Assembly: GCA_035236585.1 (NCBI GenBank)
Contig: CP141137.1
Location: 12,664,327-12,728,326, forward strand
DNA: 64,000 nucleotides
Origin: Warburgia ugandensis
Taxonomy: Eukaryota > Streptophyta > Magnoliopsida > Canellales > Canellaceae
Direction of reading: 5' to 3'
The position numbers and the translations under genes are program-made. Positions 24,201-33,900 of the stretch are shown here, in pieces. A model generated the notes under the pieces. It did not search any database, was not told where the DNA came from, and saw only the letters and a list, made by a program, of their open reading frames with translations. The stretch's first letter is position 1. The number at the start of each line of letters is the position of its first letter.

Positions 24201-27200
24201 AGGCATTATAATGTCTGAAGTGCCCTCAACCCCAAGAGAAACTTGGAACTGTAGTTTCTACAACAATTATTGTTTGCATTGCAAGACTTTGCAGCATCCA
24301 CAGAAGTATCAACGTTAATTATTTTTGAAAGCTTATTCAACAATATTCTGAAAAACTAGAGTTCTAAAACTTGAAGCCCCTCTTCAAGTCAGTTCTTAAC
24401 TTGGGAGTTAACTGAGTCAATCAAGTGCTCCTTGTATCATCCAAAGTTCTAAGTGGATATTCACTGGAAAGGTTTAGTTGTGCAACTTAAATTAAAGGAA
24501 AAACGTTATGGCACCCATTATCTCAACAATGACACTGCTTAAGTTAAACACCTTTTAATTAGATGTTGGTAGTTCCTCCAGCAAACCATATCAGCCTTTG
24601 AAGCTAATTGTATTAGTTTAAATTGAAGAGTGGATGCTATCATCATATCTGAGAGGGCTAAAATGTGAAAATTTTTACTCATGTTTGCACTGAATTAGTT
24701 GAAATTCAGATCCGTGTTCCCAACAGTCTAAGCTATATAAAACATTACATGATTGAGTCTTTTGAGTCTCAAAACCATGTCTAACTTTGACATTCTGAGC
24801 TCTTTCATTGAAATTGTCAGCTCTCAAAGTTGACTAGTTACGATTTCTGGGCACGGAAAGAACTCGACAAGGATTAGAATTTGCAATTTACTTTCATGCT
24901 CAAGTTCTGTTCTTATTTTTCCTATCTGTTCCTTTCCAGAGATATTTGCAAAATGTGATCTATAATGACAAGATAACAAAGTTAACATGCAAGAAAGTAG
25001 TTTTACTTGTGCACACAATACAGAGTGTAAGTTCCAAGCAACGACACTCAAACCACATGGTGGCAAGAAATGGACAAAAATAATAGGCATGGGACTGCAG
25101 CACAACAAGTAAAACAATGAAACTAGGCCTTTAGTATGCCCTCTCATTATCAGCTGTGGTAGATCTGCCCCCCATAGTGTTCTGTTCAGGGACTTAATTA
25201 TTTGGGGAGCACTGATTGACATGCCAAGAACTATTTTTCTTCTACTCTAGAGTTGATTGCTGCTAACAAGGATAGAGATTAGTAAGATCCTTTTAAAAAT
25301 ATTGATGATCTTCTGATAGAGTGGTCGATGAAAAAGGTTTCCTAAGTTCATTGTCACACCATCCTCTTTCAAGGCCATAAAAAGTCGGTTAGACATGTTT
25401 ACATTCACCACCATAATCTTGTTGAGAGGACTGCTTTATTTGGGGTGCATCACTAAGCAACATTCTGAGGACTCTCTCAACTGGTCATACGTTGTGATTC
25501 ATGATGATGAAAGCAGATATTAGGAAGCTCATTTTCATGCATTTTTGTCCAGTTTGGGTTTTGTGAAGTATGACATGGGAATGCTTGGTTGCAGTTGATA
25601 ACTTAAACAGCCAATTGTCTAGATTTATCGATGTGTTTGTTTTCCATATTTCTCCTTGTCCGACTATATATCATCTAACTGACACTGTTGCTCTATGCAG
25701 CCCCTCACTTTGATCGTTGGATATGAGAATGCTGTTCCTGTGACGGGGCCTGATAATGCTGTTCCTGTGACAGGGCCTGATTACAATGGTATCAACAATC
25801 ATATAGAGGAGCCTGTTGGGTTCCTTAATGTGATTCATGATGAATCAAAGATGCCCGAACACAAGGGAGAAAGTACCGACTTACTTGTACCTCATGATGA
25901 TCATAAGTTTTTTGATGAGATGGGCGAAAATACAGAGCTGCCAGATCAGTTTGATATGTTCCCACCAATTAATGGTGAATTTTACGTGGAATTGAATGAT
26001 CTCGCGGTTCCTATTCCTAGTGAATCTGATGACCCCTGTGGTGAAACAGCCGATGACAATCAGCTGTTTTTTGATGCTCCTGCTTATAATCCTGGAATGG
26101 AAAATGTGTCTTTCCTTGAGATGAATGACCTTGTAAGGCCTCAAGAGGAAGATGCTTCAGGGTTCGAGTTAGTAGACCAGTTCCTCACATACTTTGATGC
26201 CACTGATAATATGTTGCATGCGCCTATGGATTCTTCCTCCACCTTGTCAGATGAGGTCGATTCTATTCTGCACCAATCACTTCCTGCCCCAGTGGTAACC
26301 CACCCTCAACACCATGGAATGCATTCTGAAATATTTTGTCATGGTTCTATATGACAGACTTGAAACTTGGGCGTTATTAATTACTGAGCAATTGCAGGTG
26401 GATGGGGGCATTCTGCAACCATATCAGGAATGCCCACAACCGACAATGGCACATGGTTCAGAAGGTGCATCTTCCTCAAAGCAGAAAGCACAGCCCAGTG
26501 TTGAGTTAACAAACAAAATTGCTGATTCTACTTCTGTCTATGGTACTCCTCCGAAAGGTACAATTTTTATCATACAGAGGAACCACCAATTTTACAGAGA
26601 AACTGTCATTACATGACTTTTGTCAGTCATGTATAGCAAGAAAATGGATAGAACTACAGTAATCACAGTGACATGCTTTCGAATTATGGCACCTCCCAAA
26701 TTTGCTGTTTTAGTTGTTTATTTTTAATGATTATCCTGTTTAGTTGTTCATTTTATCCAAGTGAGGCGGCGGAATTGTTTCTAGCTTTTATCTTCTCTAT
26801 CTTTAATGATGCAGATGTCAAAGATGGAGAGGGTTGGAACAAGTCCCTCATTGGACGGGTTCATAGTATGTTGGATTCCATCTCGGCACCTCCTGCATTT
26901 GCTGCTGAAATTCCTGTGAAAGGAAATACTAAATATGTTGGAGAAAACTCAGCACTCCAGTCCTCTGGTTCATTCCATGTGAATGCTGGGATGATCTGTG
27001 TTAGTGGTTTGACTGTAAGAGGTGGGGAAAAGCAGTGGGCATTGCAGAAGGGTGGACATCTCGAATTCTTCGTCTCCTATGGGACAACGGGGGGTAATGT
27101 GATGCCTCCTGATCATATGATCAGTAACTCGTTCAGTTTTGATGCAATAACAAATCTGCCTAGGAGGGTGATAACGGTTCTGTCTCGGAACGGGTTATAT

Positions 27201-27266
27201 CTTTGCTTCCTCTGGGCCCTGGTTGCAGTAAGCTTCAAATTTGGAAGCTTTGTCTATACAAGGTAA
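15292..27266 (+). CDS. Membrane-anchored NAC transcription factor (NTL, NAC053/NAC078-like)
   Basis: Seven exons join in frame: 15292-15451, 15533-15810, 15952-16149, 16471-16545, 25701-26294, 26398-26557 and 26815-27266, giving 638 residues. All inferred introns are GT-AG and phases agree. Residues 6-157 are the NAC DNA-binding domain: [89 protein letters not shown] and [13 protein letters not shown]. An acidic Asp/Glu-rich region follows, probably for activation. Residues 615-636 form a hydrophobic C-terminal anchor ([20 protein letters not shown]), the mark of NTL factors held at membranes and freed by proteolysis. Relatives act in oxidative and proteasome stress responses; a role here is inference. 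Exon 4 (25 codons) is the least certain and is phase-neutral if skipped. Intron 4 is 9155 bp and full of insertions. The stop lies in the first unit of a minisatellite. A splice donor at 27262 (ACAAG/GTAAAT) leading to a further exon cannot be excluded. Confidence 0.93.
16822..17738 (+). pseudogene. rpl2: Plastid-derived insert (NUPT): partial rpl2 with its intron
   Basis: 16836-16954 encodes the end of plastid ribosomal protein L2 exon 1: [38 protein letters not shown]. From about 16955 to 17614 the sequence is recognisable as the plastid rpl2 group II intron ('gtgcggtttgaactattgatttacg' start). 17615-17738 is the start of exon 2: [38 protein letters not shown]. The first half of exon 1 and most of exon 2 are missing, and a few bases differ from the conserved protein, so it cannot be functional. 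It lies in the same orientation as the NAC gene within intron 4. It could have come directly from plastid DNA or through mitochondrial DNA carrying plastid sequence. Confidence 0.92.
17738..17760. repeat. (CA)n microsatellite at the end of the plastid insert
   Basis: The plastid match ends within 'tcggccaca' and continues at once as CA repeats, so the junction lies inside the microsatellite. Confidence 0.85.
17788..17970. repeat. Tandem duplication of about 100 bp
   Basis: Two near-identical copies begin 'actttgaaggaccctac' and end 'cttgcatatcttgcgcc' (17789-17868 and 17887-17970), separated by a CA/CG-rich spacer like the microsatellite before the first copy. Only one or two differences are visible, so the event is recent. 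Confidence 0.88.
19326..19608 (+). repeat. Two tandem units of about 142 bp in the LINE 5' leader
   Basis: Each unit begins near 'cttgc-tcaggt-ccagccggcaaggg' and ends 'tggcaaccc' or 'cggcaaccc' (19326-19464 and 19465-19608). Each includes 'gaagatg-ttttgttattt' and 'ttagtttgt-aggaagaaatg'. Confidence 0.85.
19664..19870 (+). repeat. Three 69-bp tandem units just before the LINE ORF
   Basis: Units start at 19664, 19733 and 19802 with AGCGACGCGCTGCATTGG or a variant. Each contains 'cctgggtgcagtgaaaa' and a 'gcaagggttgct-g' part. The unit length is exactly 23 codons and units 1 and 2 stay open in one frame. Confidence 0.85.
22807..23007 (-). other. Unidentified ORF segment retained in both duplicate copies
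   Basis: Read on the minus strand from 22989, a frame starts [10 protein letters not shown], continues [20 protein letters not shown] and runs through SSLEMSRIS. The same frame is in copy 1 (18810 to about 18640) with a few substitutions, ending in a stop. The product is not recognised. It may be a fragment of an old gene or chance. Confidence 0.3.
23456..23622 (+). mobile_element. Au-type tRNA-derived SINE
   Basis: It starts GGGGAGCCTTGGTGCAACGG and contains 'gttgttgtcgtgtgatcttgagg', 'aatgcaagataaggctg' and a 3' end 'gtgcaatggggctaccctttt'. The flanking repeats AGACATGGTAGGGAGT (23440-23455) and AGACATAGTAGGGAGT (23623-23638) match at 15 of 16 positions. The usual B-box region is shortened. 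It lies in NAC intron 4. Confidence 0.93.
23690..23830 (-). mobile_element. tRNA-like SINE-type sequence
   Basis: Read on the minus strand it has 'ccaagttggttaagggcct' (A-box-like) and, about 35 bp on, GGGTTCAACTCCCACT (B-box-like), the internal promoter of RNA polymerase III genes. It does not fold as an intact tRNA by eye. Family and ends are unknown. Confidence 0.45.
23831..25700 (+). other. Remainder of NAC intron 4
   Basis: No exon, known repeat or RNA gene is recognised. The last 60 bp is T-rich and ends in the acceptor CTATGCAG at 25693-25700. Confidence 0.6.
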
Positions 27267-27475
27267 ATTACATACACCAGTTTGATGAACTATATCAGGG
27301 AAACCCAGTATTTGTGACCGGTTATTATCTATACAAGGCAAAATACATTACCAGTTTGATGAACTATATTAGGGAAGCCCAGTGTTTGTGGCCGAACATT
27401 ATCTATACAAGGCAAAATACATATGCAAGTTTGATGAACTATTTAGGTACCCCATATTTATGACCGAACATTTGT
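27253..27475 (+). repeat. Three-unit minisatellite overlapping the NAC stop codon
   Basis: Units of about 75 bp start TCTATACAAGG at 27253, 27328 and 27402 and share 'agtttgatgaactat' and 'ttgtg-ccg' parts. The NAC stop TAA (27264-27266) is in unit 1. In units 2 and 3 the same triplet is CAA. Confidence 0.9.
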
Positions 27476-29950
27476 AGGTGTTTGGAGCATTTTTATGACG
27501 ATGACAGCAATTGCAGACAAGGAGGTGAACGATGCTTTTTTATTTCAATACTTCAATATGATGCTGACTACTGTCATGAATATTTTACCATTTATTGATG
27601 TCTCCACTTTTATGGAAATGTCGTGCAGTGCACCTACTATGATTCACAGGAGTTATGCTACGCCGTAGCTGCTCTACGTGAGGGTCTTGATATTTTGCTC
27701 CCACAAGTTGGATAAGTCTCAGGTCAAAACTGTAGACGTTATTTAACCAAATAGGAAACGAAGGCGGCTATTAGATAAATAGCAGTTAGCCTGCTGAAGT
27801 TTATTTCATTGAGTCACTTATTGGATGGTTCATAAGACTTAGGATTTGCCAATCACTCGGATTTTTGGATTATAAACCATTCTCAAGATCCTGGTTACTA
27901 TTATGTGCCACAATTTTTTTGTGCAGTTACTCTGGCACAATGGGCGCCGAGAAATCTTTCAACAGGTGTTTTTTCATCACACGACTGGAACTAAGATGAC
28001 TCTTGGCAACAGATATCTTGGCTCTTATATCGCTGGAGAACATAGCGAAATGTGGTGCTTGGAGTGAATTGTAGAAATCCTTGAACCATTGAGTCTTTGA
28101 ACCCAAATTGTGCTTGAGTCCACCTGGTTGGGGCATGCCTGCTTGGAGGTCATGACATAGCGAAATGTGATGTTTGAGTGAATTGTAGAATTCCCTAAAT
28201 CGACGAGTCTTTGAACTCAAATTGTGCTTCAGGCGACCTGGTCGAGGGCACACCTGCTTGGATGTCACGACTCACATTGCTCTCCGCGAGTCGTGATGGG
28301 ATGTGGAGATTGGCTGTCCATGCTTATTTGTGCGTGTTAGGCTTAAAATCGAGCCTTGACTGACACATGACGTGACATGTGATAGTAGATCAAACTTCAA
28401 GTTGGTGCGTCCTGCAGCACAGAGTGGCCTCAAAACCCAACAATGTTGTCCTGCGACATTGATTGCAACCCCAGGCTAGGCGACATTATCAGCCAAATTT
28501 GAGCATATCAGGCAAGCGATTGGGATCAGCCTAGCTTGACAATCGGATGACAAGACCATCCGAATTATACTCAAGAAGGGGCTACCAAGCCCCCATGAAG
28601 GGTGTGTTAGACAGGGCGAGGGTTTTGTTGTGGTCGGACCTTGTGGCAGCCATGAGAAGCCGTTGGAGAGTCGGGTAGTTTGGGAATGCTGCTCCAGTAG
28701 GGCAGTAAACTCGAAGTAAACTCCGTGTAGGGCTAAATATTGATGAGGGAAATATGAAAAGGACTTTGAAAAGAGAGTCGAAGGGTACTTGAAATTGTCC
28801 AGAAAAAGGGGATGGCGGCCAGCGATGTACCTAGGTCTGACGCAGAGTGGCTTAATTGCCGGTTTACTGTTCAATTTAGAGCATGGACCATTGCAGATTG
28901 CATCGCCCAATCGAAGCATGGACCATTGCAAGCAGCGTAGGCGGCGTAAGCCTGGAAAAAAATTGTGATAAACGACTCTAGCATCATAAAAACTAGCTTA
29001 GCTCATGAATTTCGAAGCTGTTTTTTACAAAGTTTCTAACAGTTCTTTTGCAGGGATTGACAGTACAATTGTTTAGCTGTTACTATGATCCAACTAGCAT
29101 GCTCCATCAGCCGGGGAAATCAGATGAACTGGTCGAATCATCTAAAAGGCATGCATCTTTAGCATCCTCTAAGCACATAAAGGTCAAAAGATCGTACTCG
29201 AGATTTGATATACTCGTCCATGAATATAAAAGGGAGGCCTATATTTCTTGATCTAACCATTCATCCAAGTCGTTTGCTCCTGCAAGGGATCCAATGGCAT
29301 TTAAAATCAGGAAAAAAGCACGAGGTTTCCTAAAGAGGCAAAGAACAAGTGATCCCATTTACAAATTGGAAGTCCTGAAGAGCCTTTCCACTGATTGATC
29401 CTAACCAGACTTCTCTAGGGTGCCAATAGGCGTGTTAGTAAGTTAATAAAATACGGTACGATCGACTTTGAGGGCAGAGGTAGATTAAAGTTAGTATTTT
29501 GAACTTTGAGGCCCGATCAGACTTTGATGTGTCCAACACGTGAATGGTTCGGATCATGCAGGGTTGGTCTATTACTCCATGCCATTTCTTGGAATCGAAC
29601 TAAAGAGGCATTGGCTGTGGGGCTTCCATTAGCGTTCAGTTCTTTCTTGGCATTGCTCACACTAGTTCCTGCGACAGGCGACAGTGATTTCAATGACGAA
29701 AGACAGTGTTCCTGGACAAAGCTTGTGAATACAACCGAATGCTGATCTTAGCAAACCTAAGCAGCATGGCAACCACCATAAGTTGAACAAAGGGTTTATA
29801 TAAATCCAATAGATAAATTTTTTGAGGAAGAAGGGAGAAACCGAAAGTGGTAACGCAAACAGAGAAGACATCATCGAAGTGTCATAAAGCCTGTGAGAGA
29901 CTGCAGACCAGTATTCTCCTAAATTTTATAAAGCAATTGAGGACTCTAAA
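27476..29950. other. Intergenic region downstream of the NAC gene
   Basis: It probably starts with the NAC 3' UTR. A two-unit tandem duplication of about 108 bp lies at 28040-28265 ('gcgaaatgtg-tg', 'gtgaattgtagaa', 'gagtctttgaac-caaattgtgctt'). A minus-strand frame at 28476-28931 (151 codons) and a plus frame at 29048-29251 resemble nothing known and are not called as genes. Confidence 0.5.
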
Positions 29951-30112
29951 AGGAGAGCCTTGGTGCAATGGTAGGGTCGTCGTTGTGTGACCTTGAAGTC
30001 ACGGGTTAAGGCATGGAAATAACCTCTTGCAAAATATAAGATAAGACTGCATACTATTGACCTTTGTGATCCGTCCCTTCCTTGGACCCTGCATATGCAA
30101 GAGTTTCGTGTA
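29951..30112 (+). mobile_element. Au-type SINE, diverged
   Basis: GGAGAGCCTTGGTGCAATGG begins the A-box region. 'gtgaccttgaagtcacgggtt' and 'aacctcttgcaaaatataagataagactgc' follow, with a 3' part ending 'gagtttcgtgta'. No target-site duplication was found. Confidence 0.82.
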
Positions 30113-30302
30113 CATGTTAGTTCATATATGTCAATTATTCATATTATAAAAATAGACAAATCTTACATATAAACACAAGTAAATTTACTTATGTCAAGTG
30201 TCTATTTATATATCACTAGTGAGTGTTTTGTGGTTATTATGGCCGTCAACATAAGTATAGATTTGGTAGAAATTTATATGTTTACTTTCATATTGTGCGC
30301 TC

Positions 30303-30352
30303 GAGACAACTCGGTGCACGAAGCTCCCACATATGTAGGGTCTGGAGAACTT
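30303..30352 (-). mobile_element. Fragment of an Au-type SINE 3' end
   Basis: 'ctcggtgcacgaagctcccacatatgtagggtctgg' is the reverse complement of the conserved Au 3' region. Only about 50 bp remains. Confidence 0.65.
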
Positions 30353-30798
30353 TCAAAACCTGCAAATAAAGATCATTGCAAATGACTCTACTATTACAGG
30401 AACGGGATCTTAGTAGAGAGAATTTACATAGAAAAGTTATATATCCTTGAATAGCATATAATTGGGAGGGCTCTTAGGTGCTCTAGGTGGTTTGGATGGT
30501 TGGTTAGTATGTGCCAAATGATGTATCCCCAACTCTAAAAGAATTAGGAAACTGAATGGCAGGGATAATTTGCTATCGGAACGGTATGGAATGAATCAAA
30601 CTACATAGGAATATCTGAATTCATATCCGAACGGATGAAATTTATTTGGACGGAGAGGGATTTATGATATGCAAACTCGTGAAAAATTGAGCAATATCTA
30701 CAGGCTGTATGGCGGTCCCAGTAGTTAGCGGTTTGGATCGTGGCCTGCATATAACCGACCTAAATTTTCCCTCTCTCGTATGCACTACTGGCGTTTTG

Positions 30799-30838
30799 TA
30801 TATAGGAAAGGAAAATCCTCCCCAAGCCCTAGAGCCCA
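30799..30838 (+). promoter_or_regulatory. Likely core promoter of the eIF3g gene
   Basis: A TATATA box at 30799-30804 lies about 125 bp before the start codon. AGCCCA at 30833-30838 is the reverse of TGGGCT, a site II type element common in plant translation-machinery genes. This is a motif-based inference. Confidence 0.5.
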
Positions 30839-30892
30839 CTCTCTTTCACGCGCTCGTTGTTTCTTCACCAGCGAAGAAAATCTCTTTTAAGC

Positions 30893-30893
<1 letters not shown>

Positions 30894-30928
<35 letters not shown>
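30894..30928 (+). repeat. (CT)n tract in the 5' UTR touching the start codon
   Basis: About 17 CT units run directly into the ATG at 30929. Confidence 0.93.
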
Positions 30929-30930
<2 letters not shown>

Positions 30931-33900
30931 GACAACAATGGGGATCGAGAACTACGGACCTCCCCAGGCGGCTGCACTTTCTAATCCCCCATCGAATAAA
31001 CTCCGATGGGGGGAGCTCGATGAAGACGATGGAGAAGATCTGGACTTCCTTCTGCCTCCTCGTGTAGTAATTGGTCCAGATGAGAACGGAGTGAAGAAGG
31101 TGATCGAGTACAAGTTCAATGAAGACGGAAACAAGGTTAAAATCACCACCACCACCCGTACACGGAAACTGGCCAAAGCCCGCCTTAGCAAGCGCGCCGT
31201 CGAGCGCCGAAACTGGTCCAAGTTTGGCGATGCTGCTCATGAAGATTCCAGTAGTAGGCTTACCATGGTTTCCACCGAAGAAATCATCATTGAGAAGCCT
31301 AGGGCTCCAGGTTCCTCTCTCTCTCTCTCTCTCTCTTCCCCACTTATTTATCTGGTTATTGTTTGTAATTGTTATTTTGTATTGCTGTCTGATGGAAAAA
31401 GGTACATAGCTTCTTTCTCGTTACGATGGACATGAATTTTGTTCATGCTTTTCAAAAGTCAGATCTGGCATCATAGTGTTTGGCAGGCATGTTAGTTAGA
31501 GAGACCTTTTACATAACGTCTTCCATCAAGTTTTTTGTTGATTATGTAACCTTTATGGTCCATTCTTAACAGCAAAGCAATCAAACGAGTGGAATCTGCT
31601 TAGACATTAGCTGTAGTCGCTGATTTGGGTTTTCTTTGCTGATTTGGCAACTGATGAAACATCTTAGGATTGTTCTGGAGCATGTAGCTGGAAATTATTT
31701 TCAGCATGGCTTTTTCATCAATTTTGTTCTTAATAATCTGCTTGTAGATATGTCCCCATCAATAAAGCAGCCAAACAAGAACAAGTTGGTAAAGCCGTAG
31801 CTATAGACTTTGAATTTGGTTTTATTCGATGTTTTAGCATCTGACAGAAAATCTGCAGTATGAGTCATCCCATTTGCACACATCCAGAAACCAGCAATCT
31901 GCAGATAATGGTTCTGCCTCTCCTAGCAAAATTTTCACTTGATATATCTACATCCCTGCTTTAAAAGTATATTTCAATGGGTGACTCTTCAGAAGTGTAT
32001 ACAAAAGCATGCAGTTTCTAACTGGATAACCATGAATCTCCTATCCTTCTTTCAGATAGCTGAGTCAGGAAATATAGGAGAAAACCAGAAAATTTAATTG
32101 AATCTCGTTTTGTGTGTAGCTGATTGCATCTTATGCCAACCCAACAAAGTGATCTATTAAACATGTTTGACTATAGTATGAGATCACCCCTTTCACATTG
32201 GCCTATCAATTTGAACGCACTTGTTCAAGTGATTAAGTTTCTGATTCTAAAAAAGAGGCATTTGAGTTGCTTCCCATAATGTTGCAAAAGCTGCAAAAAT
32301 ATCTAGATTGGAAAGAATCAAACAAGAAGTAAGAAATTAGATGGCAGGAAAAAGAAGCTTATTTATTTTAAACTGTTAATAGTTCATCTGGAAGTTGAGA
32401 CCTAATGAACAGATATAATAAGAATGGAACAACTCAACTTAAATAATATGTTGCATCTAGTTATAGTGATTTTACAGCTAATAATTGAGATTGATAGACA
32501 TGAGACTTAGGAATTTAAGGCAGTTGAATTGTTGTAGTTAAAGCTTTGAACACATCATCATCATCAAAGTCTTATCCTGATTAGGAGTCGGCTACATGAA
32601 TCTTGTTCCTCCATTTCCTCTATCAATTGTCATGGTTTCATTTGGTCCAGAAGTTTTTAAATATTTCCTCACCACTTCTATCCACGTCTTTTTGGGTTTT
32701 CCTCTTGCCCTTTTAGAGCCTTCGATTGGGATCAACTCACTCATTCTAATTGGTGCTGTTTTGGGTCTTTATTTGACATGTACAAATCATCTAATTCTAC
32801 CCTCCCTCATCTTGTTACCTATTGGTGATAGTCCTAAGTTTTCTTTTCTAAATTCTGTTCTTTCTTGTCTTTCTACTCATCGATCTTAATGTCCTCATGT
32901 GGGCTATGCTTATCCTATGTACATGTTGTTCTTTAACTGCCCAACACTTTGATCCATAAAACATGGTCAGCCTTATAGTTATTCTATATAATTTTCCTTT
33001 CAGTTTGAGTGGCACCCGTTGATCACACAAAAATCTAGAGGCACATCTTTTACACTATAAAACCATCATCCACAACTCTAGCTTTACATTTACGCCATCC
33101 CTTGTCTTATTAATAAAAACTATGTTACCTAGAAATAACATGAACCATGAAGTCTTCTTGTACAATACTTTTTTTAAAAACTTATCTATAACCAACATGA
33201 AAAGGTATGGCTTTAATGCTGATCCTTGGTGCAATCCTATAGTGATAGAGAAATCATTGGTCTCTCAACTACTGGTCCTAACATTTGTTACTGCTCTCTC
33301 ATACATATCTTTAGTTATGTTTATATACCACAGTAAAACTCCTTTCTTGCCCAACACCCACCATTTTAACTCTATAGGAACCTTATTATAAGCTTTTTCT
33401 ATACACTTTTCCTACTACCCAAACTAATTGAACTCAGAGGGAAAAATGTTGAAGATAACAATACACTCAATTATGTGCAATGGTGTCGATGGATTTATCA
33501 TGTCATTTTGGAGTTCTCTATGTCCTTGCGTAGAGTATTCCAGCATATAGGCTTATGTGGTCGGTTCTCCTTTTTCTTTCCCTTATATACCTTGACCAAC
33601 AAGATGACAATTGATGACAACAAAAGACAGGGATGGCACTAATGGATTTCCTCAAAAACATGTTTCAAAATAAGCCATTCACCGGGGGGTGGGGGTTTGG
33701 GAAGGTTTCCATAATAACTCACTTCCAGTCTCAGATGTGTCTTTATCTTGAAATAGATTGAGATTAAGGTGAAGTTTGCTTTTCATTCTTTAGTAAAAGC
33801 CAAAACGGATCTTATCTAAGTTCTTATCCATACTTAAGCCTCCAATGAAATGTAACTTCTGCCATTGAATCAAGTCAAATGCACAGTAGAAATGATAAAT

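Noticed and set aside
28476-28931. Minus-strand frame of 151 codons
   Set aside because: No recognisable domain, composition like random non-coding DNA, and no splice or promoter support.
29048-29251. Possible extra exon after TTTTGCAG at 29053
   Set aside because: The acceptor is plausible, but the frame matches nothing in NAC or eIF3g proteins and no donor pairs with it convincingly.
33122-33391. Plus-strand frame of 89 codons in the eIF3g intron
   Set aside because: Antisense of the RTE reverse transcriptase region.
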